From the NCBI GenBank assembly GCA_026008535.1, contig BRKX01000014.1:26077194-26141193 (forward strand): 64,000 nt of DNA. The letters run 5' to 3'. Of this stretch, positions 22,067 to 34,920 are shown piece after piece (position 1 is the stretch's first letter; every line of letters starts with the position of its first letter). The notes beneath the pieces are model-generated. The model was given only the letters and a program-made list of their open reading frames with translations, did no database searches and was not told where the DNA came from. Made by a program: the position numbers and the translations under genes. This stretch comes from Perilla frutescens. Taxonomy: Eukaryota; Streptophyta; Magnoliopsida; Lamiales; Lamiaceae.

Positions 22067-24218
22067 TTATACGTGTTTTGTAGGTAATCAATTTACACTA
22101 CATATATCAATCAATTTTATAATGATTAATACATATATTATTGGATAAATTACACTTTAATATCTATATTATGTGTACTTTTTCAAAATGGCTAACTTTT
22201 TCAAAATTAACAAAATATATGGTATTCACTTTTTCAAAAAAAATTATAAATCTAACATTTAATTACGGCCCGAAAATTGTATGTTTTTTTTACTGTATTT
22301 TAATATCATTATTTCCTATACACATAAAAACAGTAAAATACAATAATTACGTATAATCTTTTAGCATAATTATAAAATAAACGTAGAATAAGACAATAAA
22401 CTGTACATAATTAGAAAAAAAATAAAAAAATAATTAAGGTTAAATAATGAATATTCACATTAACATCATTCGTATCACTTAATAATTTATTATTGAAAAA
22501 AAGGTTCGAATACAACTCTAATGTTTATTCTTAGGGTCAAATAAGTATTTTATATTTTTCCGGGTATAGATAAACATTTTATGTTAGTATTTGTGTACAT
22601 GCAAGCCTTTCATTATCACTCCAAAATGGCTTTATGCAAAACAAATAAATAAATAAAAAATCATTTATTTAGAGTTAGGATCGAAAGCATAAGATTATTA
22701 ATTTGATAATTAATTTATAACTATATATTTTTTCTTACTGATAATTATTTGTCTTATTTATTTTTTTTGTTAAAACAAATAATAAAAAATTTATTATGTT
22801 TTCTAAATTAAAATAATTTCTTTTTCTAAATAATGGAGTAATTATTTAAATTTGATTTTTAATTTATTTTTATAAAATAAAATAATGACAATTTAAAATT
22901 TAATCCTATGTCGGTGGCTCACACAATTTTTCGCCTGTTAGTTTATAAAATTTTCATAATCATAAGTTCACTTCTTTTTTAAAAATGGTTCTCTTTTCGA
23001 ATACTTTATTTGTCACGATAATATATATATATATATATATATATTAAATTATATATTTTTCAAATGAAAATGGTACTAAAAGAAGAAACGGTGAATACTG
23101 TATTTAAAATTTAATTATATGATTGAAAATTATATTTATACTTGATTAAACTCGAATATAAGAAATCTTGAATGTACGTATTCAACAAACTAAACTTGAG
23201 CTTAACTCAATAAAAAGAAGAATTCTTTAGTTTTTCTTAATATTCAACATTTTTCAATAAAAAGAGCCCTCGATATATTTATTTATAAAATGAACTCATA
23301 AGATTTTTATTTACTTTGGAACTTGATTTTTATGTCATTTTGGGAAGAGAACCATTTTTCAAAAGAAAGTAAACGATTTCGCATCTTTTAATTTGTATGG
23401 ATCATTCAAGAGATAATTAAAAATAATAAATAAAATTAAGTGTAGTCATAGCCGTAGAATTTAAATTTAAATAATCATTAATTTAATTTTTTTAAAATAT
23501 TTTATTTTTAATAATATAATATTTCTACTATTATTTATTTTAACAAAAAAAAAAGAAGTTAATAAGATAATTAATTATCAATAACTAAAATATATAGATA
23601 TAAATTAAATTTTAAATTAATAATTTTATGGTTTGGTTTATATAGGCTCTAAATAGTTTTTTTTTTTGTACAAAGTCATTTTGGAGTACTTGAGATTTCC
23701 TATATATATATTCAAATAGATTTTTTTTGTGATTTAGTTTAATTTTAAGATTATTTTTTAGGGTTTACCCCATACAATTAGGGTTTATAATTATTTTTTA
23801 ATATTTAATTTTTAATTTTTAATTAATAATTCATTATTATGGTTGATTAATTCAAAATTAAGTTTTATAACTTTTTTAATTCATTTTTTTATTGATAAAT
23901 ATTCACTATAATTATTCATGTTAGAATTGATTTTTATTTTATAATAAATATTATTAAAATAATAAATTTTATAATGAAACATGGAGTAAAACACGTAGAA
24001 GTGTAATAGAAAATTTGAACCTATTTTGGAGAGGCAGTGATCAAGGAAATGAATGTAACACAAATACTAACGTTGATGACTTATTTATATTTGAAAAAAA
24101 AGGCTTATTATTTAAGTCTTCGAGTAAATATTAGGGGAATTTAAATATTTTCTCTTTATTCTCTTTAAACTTAAAGTAGACAAAGTAATTTCCGTACATC
24201 GTACGGGAGAAATACTAG
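21606..24218 (+). mobile_element. Non-autonomous Helitron nested in the hAT element (2613 bp)
   Basis: The 5' end TCTATACATATATTAAAGC is of the TC type and follows an A. The 3' end has the stem CCGTAC-AT-CGTACGGG about ten bases before a terminal CTAG followed by T. This is the Helitron signature: insertion between A and T, no target duplication, and a subterminal hairpin before CTRR. The interior is A/T-rich with no Rep/helicase. It includes an (AC)n(AT)n microsatellite. Confidence 0.72.
22009..22064. repeat. (AC)n(AT)n microsatellite
   Basis: A CA-rich run is followed by an uninterrupted AT run of about 34 bases. Further AT runs occur near 23021-23043 and 24660-24688. Confidence 0.9.
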
Positions 24219-24655
24219 TAAATAATAAATCTAATTAATAATATACAAAAAAAAGAATGAAAAGAAAAAATAACATCGATAACTCGATTGATAATGTTGG
24301 TGCTTGGACACTTCTCAATTTAAAATATTGATGTACTTTTTTGATTTGTTATGAGAGTATTTTGAAAACTTGAATAGTAGTACAATGTACATGTATTGTT
24401 CATATATTTATAGATGTAGGAGACTTAAAGAGGAGTAAGATGAAGAGTCACAAATTAATATTTGATTGATTATTGGTTAATATTATTGAGGAGTAAGATG
24501 GAAAGTCACCACTTTATTCTCTTTTTCTATGATTTTAGAACTTCTCCAATAACAAAATAGATAGTTATAGGTTTTTTAAATATATTTAGTCTACTAAAAA
24601 TATTATAATAAAATTTGGGGGTACAATTTTATTTTAAATGTATACATGTATCCAC

Positions 24656-24691
<36 letters not shown>

Positions 24692-25815
24692 CTACTAATT
24701 TTTTTTATTTATTTTTGGGGGTACAGTTGTACCCCCTTGTTACCAAGTGGCTCCGCCACTGGGTGAGGCGTCATAGATCCCACGAGTTCACATTTTTTAA
24801 GGGTTATGGCATTTTCCCAACATATAGCTAAGCTAGATAACTATTTTACACTAATATCCACGAGAGACTTATTTTAGCCAAAACATTTCCAAACCAAATT
24901 AAAAAAAGCTCCTACATTTTCAGCCTACTCGAAACATGTCTAGGAACCATTTCCTTACTGATATGGGATGTGGGAGCAGTAAAATTTCCTCTGCCAAGCA
25001 AAGAATTCTCCCATTAACTACTCTCTAACTACCTAATCCACTCCAATAGAATCAGTTACTGAGGAAAAAAGAATGTCTCACTTAAACTAGTTGACAATCC
25101 CAAGTAGAACAGGGCGTTTCAACTTAGTATTTTGACAAAACCTTTGGGGAGTAAACCCAAAAGCATAATGTTCTGAAACTACGAACCTGATTTGTGTCTT
25201 GTGGGTAAGGGATGTGGGAGCAAATGACGGAATAAAAGCAGGTCGTTTCATCCATTGCGTAGACAAATAAGAACCTTCATATCCCTACTTGAGTGTCTCA
25301 ACAAATATATCCTCAATTTTTTTGCCGCAAAGCCATTTTACCTGTCGAAAAAAAAGTTACAGATTGAGAACGTATATATGATAGGACCAAGTCCCGCAAA
25401 AAAAAAATCTTGATGAAATCCTTTTAAAAATCAAGTATGCAGCAAGGAGGGTAGGCTCATATGTTGATTGATGAATACTGGATTCTTTATCTCTGGATAT
25501 ATTCCAACAACCCTGGGTGCATCCAGAGCAATTGAAATGAATTCTTCGAATGTGATAATAGGAAACTTTCCTGCATAGTAAATAGAAAATTGAAGGTTGA
25601 TCAGACATCAACAGTTTTTACAACTAGTGTTGGTTTTCCAAAGTCAACTATTTTGCTAACGAACATAAATACATAATGTCACTTTTAGCTTCAGAGGTAT
25701 AGCTGTATGAGCATTCCTGATGTATTCATGTCTTAGAATCCTCTTTAAAAGGGCGGATTGATTAATAACTCATATAAAAAATAGATAAAAATTACAAGTT
25801 TCTCAGAGCAGCTAG

Positions 25816-26165
25816 TGTTAGATCAGATGATATTTCATCAAAGTAGGAGAAAATATCTTCTCATTCATTCAGTTATTAGAATCCAAAAATTTCACGAATG
25901 AACTGTGCTAATTGTATTTATACTGCAACAAGATAGGCATGCTAGCTAAGATTCTAATCTACGGTGGGAATACATGATCCGCGTCATCTTTGATCTATGG
26001 CTATGAGAAGAGATGAAAGTGGTCCATGCACTCTTGCATGGACACGTGGACTTCTTCCTCAAAGCTTTATGCACATGCATGCAAAGCATGCAAGTTGTGA
26101 ACCCCAGCTCCTAGCTGCGCTATTGTGAGCCGTGCTTCTAGCCGCTTGCTGCAGTATCTTCAACA
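25816..26165 (-). repeat. 3' LTR of the copia element
   Basis: This 350-bp LTR has TGTTAG...CAACA ends. On the minus strand it is preceded by the polypurine stretch CTACGGGGGG (26166-26175). Confidence 0.92.
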
Positions 26166-26336
26166 CCCCCCGTAGGCCCGACGTGGTGCAAATCACTGAC
26201 GTGGAGACTGGAGAGAAGTGATCGAAACGGTGGACCAGGCAAGGACTTGGTGAACATGTCTGCAAGCTGCGAGAGTGAAGGAACATAAGATGGGTGAATA
26301 AACCCTTTTTGAAAGTGAAACCGAGCAAAATGATAG

Positions 26337-27898
26337 TGATGCGCGGTCATTTTGCGCTCAAAAATAATTTATAACTCCTGTGCTCACAGTGAGCGTAGCC
26401 AGCTAATGAGTACGGGTCGATCCCACAGAGAGCTGTTGTGATTCCACCTTCAGGTAACCAATCATAAAAGAGGGGTTTGGTTTTGTTGTCACTACTGTAA
26501 ATTAAATCTGCAAAAGAAAGTAAAGAAGATATCAAATAACAAAGGTTTTGGCATTTGAACTTGAATTTAGTTTAAATATATATCAACTCGCTCATGGACA
26601 CAACGATTTTCATACATGATAAATCACCTAGTTATGGAGACCGGATTCCTCTCTGCGTCTCCTCATTCATCCTTTTATTATAGACTTAAAAGCGATTCCT
26701 CGTCAATTAAATTCCTAATCAGTCACCCACCCCCCGGTTCCCTAAAGAGATGTAAGTAAACAGACAACAGTGTGCCCTAGACGAACCCAGATCTGTTGTG
26801 TTTATCGATTCCTCGTGTGCCCACAACAACCCATTGATTCCCTTATTACTATATGAACCAACACAATCACGATTCACCAATTCAATTAATAGTGGTGTGC
26901 CCTCTTTACCTAACGAGTGATCAGCCACATTGGGCATTTTAGACACACACTCACGTGGGACAAGATACAAGAATCAACAGAAACTTATCATTCATTACTA
27001 TGCTCATTTTGGCCTCACGAGTCCAGATTTATATTCAAACCATTTTCATTGTTCAAACACCAGAAATAAGTGTCTAGCCAAGCATGCTAGACATAATTGA
27101 AATAGCAGAAATAAAAGACATAATTATAAAGAGATCTTACTGAATTTAATAAGCAAAAAGACTCAACATAAACATTGAGTTCATGAACATACTCCTACGT
27201 CCAAAGGCTTAAGGCCTATTGGAATTGTTTTTGCTGCAATGCAGCGTGCGGAAAAGTAAAATGCAGAAATTAGAAAATGTAGCAATTGTTTCTGACTATC
27301 CAAACTTGTGTTTCCAGAAATTAAAATAACTTAAATAGTTACATTTCTGAATTAGAGATCCCCCAACAAGCTGGGGTCTTCACTGGATTTCCGGAACTGG
27401 CGTGCCCTCTCTGATCTGACTGGATAAGCATAAGTTAACCAAATCCCTATTTTTTAGGGATTGGGCTTATCTCTTCTTTGCAACGCCTCTAAGAGTCCAG
27501 TCCACCTCTAACTCTTCTTCGGATAATGTAGCCATCTTTCTCGTCTCTCTCTTCCAACTGAATCCGGGTTTCTCGCAATCGCCCTAGCCCAACCCATTAT
27601 TGTCAAGTCTGTATGAGCAAAGTGGGCACGCCATCATACAGTCAGCCTCATCCATCTCTGATATACCCATTCCGCCACCCGAATGTAGATGAGTGCTGAA
27701 AGAAGTCCCCTGTGCCTCTGACTGAATATTTAGCTTGGATTTTGCTTGAATAACTGAGCATAAAATGCCCCTTTCGTTAGACTCGACCTCCGCAATGCCC
27801 TATGACCTCATCCTGGTTCTTTTTGAATCAAAACACACTAAAAGGACATTTATAATGAACAAAATGCCCATAAAAACACGGAATAAATGGACTTATCA
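26337..27898 (-). mobile_element. Solo LTR inserted in the copia RNase H region (about 1.56 kb)
   Basis: On the minus strand the insert begins TGATAAGTCCATTTATTCCG and ends GACCGCGCATCA. The copia reading frame resumes on either side (HERTKHLDID before, HFARFHFQKG after). The short target duplication is ATAG (26333-26336 and 27899-27902), possibly ATAGT with one terminal base shared. There is no PBS, PPT or coding sequence, which fits a solo LTR. The GTCGATCCCACAGAGAG stretch (26417-26433) resembles the CGTATCCACAGAGACTGG stretch of the Athila-like LTR near 45934, suggesting the same broad family. Confidence 0.7.
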
Positions 27899-29220
27899 AT
27901 AGTCAATGTCAAGATGCTTGGTTCGTTCATGGTATACTTGGTTTTAGGAAATCTGTATGGCCACTTGATTGTCACAATAAAGAGGAATAGACAAAGCAAT
28001 GGGAATACCAAATTCATGCATCATGAAAGAGAGCCACATCAATTCGCGAGTAGTGTAACTTAAACTACGGTACTCCGCTTCTGCAGTTGAAAGAGAAATA
28101 GTCTCTTGCTTCTTACCTTCCAGGAAACAAGACAACTATCTAGAGTGATGCAAAAACCAGTGAGAGAACGTCTAGTATCCACACAAGCCCCCCCAATTAG
28201 CATCACAATGCGCATCAAACTCAAAATGATCTGAAGAAGTGTAGTGAAGCCCAATGGAAGGAGTCCCTTTAAGGTACCTGAGGACATGCATATCTGCATC
28301 CCAGTGTGCATGTGTAGGTGCATTTATGAATTGGCTTAATTATTGAACCACATATGAGATATCCGGCCGAGTGAGGTTCAAATACAAGAGCTTTCCTACA
28401 AGTCTTCTATAGGAATCAATTTCTTGCAGGGGTTCTCCTAAGCTTTGAAGGGTGAGCTCAGAAGGGAAATGGGTGCTTACATGTCTACTACCACTCATCC
28501 CAGTGGATTCTAGGAGGTCTAGAATGTATTTTCTTTGACAGAGAAATGTCCCTGTGCTAGAACGGGCCACCTCCATTCCCAAAAAAACTCTACTTCTCCC
28601 AAATCCTTAATTGTGAAAGCATTATGTAAGGATTTCTTAACAGAAGATATCTTATCAAGGGAAGGGCCAAGCAGTAGAATGTCATCTACATAAACTAGGA
28701 GGGCAACAAAAGTAGCACCTGAACCCCTAAGGAAGAAGCAATGATCACTGTTGGACTGAGTAAAATTGAGAGATTGAAGATGCTTGCCCAACTCCTGATT
28801 CCATTCCCTAGAGTCTTGTTTCAAGCCATAAAGACTTTTAAAAAGCCTGCAGACCTCTTCTTTCTTCCCTTTTGAGTATCTCTGTGGCAAATGCATGTAA
28901 ATTTCATCAGATAATGTCCCATGCAGAAATACATTATTTATATCAATTTGATGAAGGTGCCAAGAATATTGTGTGGCTATGGCAAAAAATAATCTCACAG
29001 TCACCATTTTTGCAACAGGGGAAAATACTTCATGATAATCAACTCCCAGTGATTGATTGTAGCCTTTAGCCACCAAGCGAGCCTTGTAACGCTCTATTGT
29101 ACCATCTGCATTCAGTTTGACTTTGAAAACCCATTTAGAACCTATAGCAGTCTTTCCAGTTGGTAATGGCACAATTTTCCATGTATGATTATCTTCCAGA
29201 GCTTTGAGCTTCTTTTCCAT
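27899..29220 (-). pseudogene. Copia reverse transcriptase and RNase H (broken)
   Basis: RT begins near 29220 with the copia-typical WKIVPLPTGK...SKWVFKVKLN, followed by RLVAKGYNQ, QIDINNVFLHG and the catalytic LLVYVDDILL (about 28680-28710). The frame shifts near 28582 and again near 28323 and 28135. RNase H remains include YRRLVGKLLYL, SLSTAEAEYRSL and VYHERTKHLDID. The last part lies beyond the solo LTR at 26336-26170 (LADMFTKSLPG). It is not functional. Confidence 0.9.
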
Positions 29221-29722
29221 GGATGCTATCTATTCAGGTGTGTTGCAAGCTTCTGCATAGCTTGTAGGTTCCTTGACCATCTGGACATTCATCAAGAAGC
29301 CAGTAAACTTTGGTGTAAGAACTGGTGAAATATAGTAAGGAAATGTATATGGAGTAAGATTGGAAGTAGGTTCAGGGATGTCTGAGATCATGGTTGAGTT
29401 GCATACATAGTCTTGCAAGTATGCAGGAGGTTGACAATGTCTTTCACTTCTTCTGAGTATAAGTTTATCAATGAGGAAATGTGAATTAGAGCAATTCTGC
29501 TCAGAAGGTGGTTTAGGAGAAATAATGTCTGCTCCATCTGCACCAGAAGGTTGTACAAATGTTTGTGTGGGAAAAAAAGAGTTGAATTATCTGTCTCTTC
29601 ATTGGTAGGATGGGAATCTATGATAGTGTGATCTGAAAAACTTGGAAAGGCAAAGCTGCTGGTTGTAAACATTGTAGAGGTTGAGTCAAAAATCACATCT
29701 CTGCTGGTACAAACCTTTAAAC

Positions 29723-30769
29723 TTACCAAATCATAAAGTGTGTATCCTTTACTGTGTGATGAGTAACCCAAAATACACACTCCTTGCTCATGGCATCAAA
29801 TTTGGATCTGGATGGCAACACATTGCCCATATGAACCAGACAACCAAAAGGCTGTATTTTCCCTATCTGTGGTGCCCTTCCAAACAATATTTCATAAGGT
29901 GAAAGCCACCCTAACACAACAGAAGGTAGTCTATTGATAAACCAAGTAGCATGAAGAATACTATAAGGCCAAAATATTGAAGGCATCTTACTTTGAAACA
30001 TTAAAGCTCTAGCAACTTGTAAAAAGTGTCTGTGCTTCCTCTCAACCACCCCATTTTGCTGCGGTGAATAGGGACATGATCTTTGGTAATGTATTCCATG
30101 ATCCTGCAACAATTTCTGCACATGATGATTGAGAAATTCTCATCCATTATCGGTTTTGATATGTTTGATATCCTTTTGAAACTGAGTTCTTATCATTGTG
30201 ATATAACTCTTTATTAACATCCAAACTTGTGCCTTAGACTTGAAGAGATAAGTCCAGGTAGCTCTACTATTGTCTTCTACAATAGTGAGAAAGTAAGAGG
30301 TGCCTGTAACATTCTCTTGAGTACAGGGAGCCCATACATCCATGTGGACCAAATCAAAACTCTCCTCACTCCTTCTGTATAAAGTAGGGAAATGATGTCT
30401 TTGTTGCCTTGCTTTATGGCAAACTCTGCATGATCTGAGAATCTCTAAGTTTGCTGCTCTCATCCTTTTCCTTGAATCAGTGAGGTGCTCCATGGTTTGA
30501 ACAGAAGGATGCCCTAATGCCTCATGGAGTCTCACAATGTATGTTTCTGCACCAGCTGAGTGTGCTACAGCTGTGCATGGAGGCTCTTGTGGAAACACAT
30601 ACAATGAACCTTTCAACTTGCAAATACCTAACATATTATCAATATTCATTTGTTGTACTGAGCAATGCGATGCTAGAAACTGAACTTTCCCATCAAGGTC
30701 TTTAGTAAGTTGCCCCACAAAAAGTAGGTTATGAGTGAAATATGGAGCAAAAAGCACATTTTTCAACAC
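29723..30769 (-). pseudogene. Copia GAG-pre-integrase and integrase core (broken)
   Basis: The HHCC zinc-binding region has LHEALGHPS...CRVCHKARQ (30525-30415). The catalytic triad can be followed: LVHMDVWAP near 30336, KTDNG near 30145 and NGVVERKHRH near 30045. A stop separates 30140 from 30121. Downstream, 29388-29780 continues in another frame and degenerates. Confidence 0.88.
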
Positions 30770-30829
30770 TAAATTCCTGTTTATTCTTGCTGTCCCAACT
30801 AAAAATACCCAGACACTATTGCCATCAGG

Positions 30830-32315
30830 TATAAAGATTTACAGAGGATATTTTAATCTCTTCATGTCTGTAAGCAAGCCAATGTGATGACACATATGGT
30901 GACTTGCTCCAGAATCTACAATCCAATCTCCCATTTTCACTCCTATAGAAGCTGCAAAAGCATAGTGTCCTTTGAACTCTATAGGAGAAGTTCCCAAATC
31001 TATCTCTGCCATCCCTGCTAGACTACCTGCTCCTTCAGTATTCTCTCATCTATTTCCTTTCTGAAAATATTGAGACAAGTGTTTGGCCAACTCAGTTTGG
31101 ATTAGTTGACTTACTCCAGCAAGGGGTCCTTAACAGAATCTCCTCCTGCTCTGATTGACTTACAGAATCTAAATCAATACTATAACTTTCTTCTTCTTGC
31201 TGTGATGCATAATATGCATTTCCTTTTCCCTTTTCTGACTTGAATTTCTTGTACCAATCTGGTACACCTATGATGTCAAAATAGTCTGATTTCACATGCC
31301 ATGTGCCACCACAATGATCATACCTCAACTTGTTTTTTTTCTTCTTTTGTAAGCCTTTTCTTGTAATCACCCTTGTAACCCCCTTTCTGTATACTATATA
31401 TAGAGCATTGTGCTCCAGTCCTGCTTTTGCAAGTCTATTTGTTACCTTGATTTGTTCTTCCACTTGCAGTATCATTGAATAAGCTTGACTGAGATTAGGC
31501 AAAGGGTTTATAATAAGAATTTGTTGCCTTATGACCTCATAACAGTCATCTAACCCCATCAAAAACTGCATTAGATGTTCCTCTTCAATGTCAGCTTTGA
31601 TATCCTCTTGTACAGCACAAACACATGTTTTGGAATTCTTAAGTAAGGCTAAATCATCCCATAAAGATGTCAAATTATTAAAATATAACATGACACTTTG
31701 ATTATTTTGACTGTAAGTAGCCAATTCTCTTCTCAATTGATATATACGTGGACCGTTTCTCTTCCCAAACCTTCTTTGTAACTCCTCTCACAGTTTCTGC
31801 GAGGTCTCCAAATTTTGAAAACCCCTAGCCACTTCCTTGATCATTGAATTGCTTATCCAGTTGAATACAATGTAATCTACCCTAAGCCATTGCTTATAGT
31901 CTACTGATTCCTTTCTAGGTTCAGGTAAAGATCCATCTATAACTCCTAGCTTATTTCTAGATGAAATGCCTCTTTTGATTGCCCTATACCAACTATGAAA
32001 GTTATGCCCATCAAACAAATCCGAAGTGAGAGACATACCAGGGTGCTCATTAGGAGCAAGCTAGAGCTCATCATTGGCCAATGATCGGTTGATTGTGTGT
32101 TCCTGCTTGGTGTACCCAATCTGCATTCCTTCAGCATGTTCACGATTGTTCGGAGGATTGATATGTGGAGTGGAATCAACCTCTGAATTTCCTGGATTTC
32201 TGCATAGATTTCCAATTCCATTTTACTTTCCACATTCGAATTGAGTGTTGGTGGTGAAACCAAGCTCTTTGTTACGAGCTTGCCTCCATGAAAACTGATT
32301 ATTCTTCTTAGTCAT
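30830..32315 (-). pseudogene. Copia gag and protease (broken)
   Basis: Gag probably starts at 32315 (MTKKNNQFSWRQ) and includes LFDGHNFHSWYRAI and a UBN2-like helical region. A TGA interrupts it just after 31791 (ETSQKL). The zinc knuckle reads YDHCGGTWHVKSDY, where both outer Cys are Tyr and a Gly is Trp. A protease motif DWIVDSGASHHM is at about 30905-30940. Confidence 0.8.
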
Positions 32316-32420
32316 GATCAATCGATCGATAATTAAAGGAAAAATTGAACAATGATTGGTAGAAATAGATTGGTGAGGGAAAAGATCAGAATCAATTTAG
32401 AATTTTTCGAGAGAGCATAG

Positions 32421-32432
32421 CTCTGGATACCA
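32421..32432 (-). other. Primer binding site of the copia element
   Basis: The minus strand reads TGGTATCCAGAG directly after the LTR end TCTAACA, one inserted C away from the standard initiator Met tRNA complement TGGTATCAGAGC. Confidence 0.8.
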
Positions 32433-32782
32433 TGTTAGATCAGATGATATTTCATCAAAGTAGGAGAAAATATCTTCTCATTCATTCAGTTATTAGAATC
32501 CAAAAATTACATGAATGAACTGTGCTAATTGTATTTATACTATAACAAGATAGACATGCTAGCTAAGATTCTAATCTACGGTGGGAATACATGATCCGCG
32601 TCATCTTTGATCTACGGCTATGAGAAGAGATAAAAGTGGTCCATGCACTCTTGCATGGACACGTGGACTTCTTCCTCAAAGCTTTATGCACATGCATGCA
32701 AAGCATGCAAGTTGTGAACCCCAGCTCCCAGCTGCGCTATTGTGAGCTGTGCTTCTAGCCGCTTGCTGCAGTATCTTCAACA
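32433..32782 (-). repeat. 5' LTR of the copia element
   Basis: This is the 350-bp partner of 25816-26165, adjacent to the PBS. Confidence 0.92.
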
Positions 32783-34319
32783 ACTAGTATGTTTGTGTTC
32801 TCTGTCTCCCGTAAAATCTGTATGCAAGTGGTATATAGTGGGTTTACATTTGTCAAGATGAGTAATAGTCAAGGAAAGAGTGGCACATACATGTGAACAA
32901 GCAAGATAGAGGAACTTTTACGAAGACCAAAATAATACACAAAACCACCCATTATAAATAAATTATGAACATGAAATAAAGATTCAACTACCTAAATATA
33001 AATATACAGAATCATAAAGAAGTTAAGAAGACTACATGAAATAAACACCTAATGTACCTGTGGCGCTTAAGCAGGTTAATTCAACTACTTCACCACTCCG
33101 GTCTTCAAAATCAGTTGGAACTTCAAAATAAAGCACACCCATTATAAAGAAATGTAGAGAATCATAACCTCATTTATCAAATTAGAGACTCTCGGAAGTA
33201 ATCAACGAAATTGACCAAAAAAGAGTACAACCTCAATGGAGAGAGGGTCATCCAATAATTCAACCAAAAAACCCAGTCAATCTGTAGCAAAAAATCATTC
33301 CGGTTAAACAAAGTATAGCATTACCACTCCATTGCTAAATAAACTTCGATGGTCAAATAAATACATAATGTAAATAGCTCAGTTTAAATAAGTACCTCAG
33401 CTGCATGGTCAAGTTTATTCAACATAAGTTAAATGGGTTGCCAAATCCAGATCTTCGAACGAATCAATTTGACTAAAATCGGGATACCCTTGCAATCTTC
33501 AGTTCTGTGAAAAGGTTCATCATATTTCATTTTTTAAAGAAGAAAGATAAAAAAAATATGATTTTCTATTACCCCTTTTTAGTTGGCGCGAATTTTCAAA
33601 ATTTAGGATTTAGCAAATGTGTAAGGCTTGGTAGATTTGATTAACAAATGAAGTTGAAAAAGTCTGAAAACATGTGGATCTGGAAGTTTAGTTCTCAGCT
33701 CCATTCAGAATATGGCGAAGTTGCCGATATTGAAAAATGGGGCCGCTGTCGCTGGAATCGAAAAGTTTGGAATTTGTCGATATCCACCGACGTCGTGCCA
33801 ATGTAGATGTGGGACCCCAGACCACTATCGAAATAGGTGAACGATGAAAATACGGTGTATTTAACAAAAAATAATGTGTATTTAATACGTAATCGTGTCA
33901 AACTCGAGCTCGAAAAATCAAAACTTGAGTTGAGTCGAGCTTTGAGTTTTCTTATCGAGCTTGAGCTCGATTACACTCCTACATCTTGTATTCTAAATAA
34001 ACAGTCTTTATATGATTATCTATATATACATATATTATTTTTTATTTTATTTTTCTAGATAAAAAGAAGGTATTGCCTTCACTTTCTATACCAGGTTCAC
34101 TTAAATGGGATGAAGTTTGAGATATTATGCCTTCGATATTTTTTGAAAATAAAAATCAAAATATTAATAATGTACATAATTATTGAACTATGGTCAACCT
34201 AGTGGTGCATTAAATAATTTGTTACAAGAGCAATGCTAAGCTATATAGTTCTTTTTATATACTCATATATCAAATTAAATCTTTTCATCTCATTGATTAT
34301 CTACGTAATTAAATACATT
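32783..34319. other. Intergenic spacer, nothing recognised
   Basis: The expected N-terminal GDPD exons are not found here on the minus strand. A short plus-strand reading from the ATG at 33712 (MAKLPILKNG) is not a family I know. GAGCTCGA-type words near 33905-33970 are common plant repeats. Confidence 0.4.
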
Positions 34320-34920
34320 CACTACACCAAAGTTTTCATATTTTTTTTAATTATATGTCTTTTTCATTTAACAAGATTTTGAGAGTTTTATCTTGAAGCA
34401 GAATAAAATAATTTTATATATTGAACAAATAATGAATAAGTTTGTCAAGGGTGAATCGGTCATTGTACCCATTAATTTCACCAACAATCAAAGTAATTTT
34501 TTTCTGAGGGGACGCAGTATTGCGTGACGGAGCAACCGTTGTTTCGTGTATCCAGTTTCAATTGCAAGGTTAAATAAGAATATATATAGGTGGTTGTCTA
34601 CCCATTTGCATTTAAGTTGTGACTTTTATATTCTTATTAGGCAAACCATGTTGTTTTGCTAACGTGCTATATTTTGTTTATCATTTCCAAAGCTAATGAG
34701 GCTGTTTCACGTTTTATTTTACTTTATTTTCCCTAAACTTTAACAATTTAAATTATTATTCAATGTTCACAATTCATAACTTAAATACAAACTGTGTCGA
34801 TCAATCCAAAATTCTATTACAATTTGATCTTACTAAAAGCTTTGAATCATACTTGTGGAAGTCTTCTCGTGTTGAGATCTAAAAATATCAATTGATCATA
34901 TAGTAGGTGATTAATTAGTC

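Larger units (their letters stand above)
21097..24761. mobile_element. hAT-type element in the GDPD intron (3665 bp, non-autonomous)
   Basis: The termini are CAGTGGCGGATCCAG (left) and the inverted CAGTGGCGGAGCCAC (right), with the 8-bp target duplication GGTGAGGC at 21089-21096 and 24762-24769. An 8-bp duplication and CAGTGGCGG ends are characteristic of plant hAT elements. GGGGGTAC motifs recur just inside both ends. No hAT transposase is visible; most of the interior is a nested Helitron. Confidence 0.88.
20172..25570 (-). pseudogene. Glycerophosphodiester phosphodiesterase (GDPD5/6-like) pseudogene, N-terminus lost
   Basis: GDPD enzymes hydrolyse glycerophosphodiesters to glycerol-3-phosphate. 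Four exon remnants are visible on the minus strand: 25570-25461 (FPIITFEEFISIALDAPR), 25341-25187 (VKW...PAFIPSFAPTSL), about 20750-20582 (YLVGIGPWKDTIVPAS) and 20448-20172 (DPYKEYAHWINEV, LFTDFTGSLHQYQEW). Order and motifs match the C-terminal two thirds of plant GDPD5/6-type proteins. Lesions: a TAG in the second exon (after VETLK), a TAG in the last exon (after VHP) followed by a frameshift, and a donor that reads AT instead of GT after the first remnant. Exons for the catalytic N-terminal part are absent. A copia element inserted at 25816 and a hAT element in the intron between the second and third remnants account for the size. Confidence 0.85.
25816..32782 (-). mobile_element. Degenerate Ty1/copia element, complete with both LTRs
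   Basis: Two 350-bp LTRs (25816-26165 and 32433-32782) begin TGTTAGATCAGATG and end ATCTTCAACA on the plus strand; I count about nine differences between them (about 2.6%). A PBS lies against the right LTR and a polypurine tract against the left one, so the coding strand is minus. Flanks are GCTAG (25811-25815) and ACTAG (32783-32787), a target duplication with one change. Domain order on the minus strand is gag, protease, integrase, RT, RNase H, the copia order. Frameshifts and stops break every domain, and a solo LTR (26337-27898) splits the end of RNase H. It inserted beside the GDPD remnant. Confidence 0.92.

Noticed and set aside
21963..22356. Small ORFs across the AT microsatellite of the Helitron
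   Set aside because: They translate simple-sequence repeats (alternating Tyr-Ile) and T-rich DNA.
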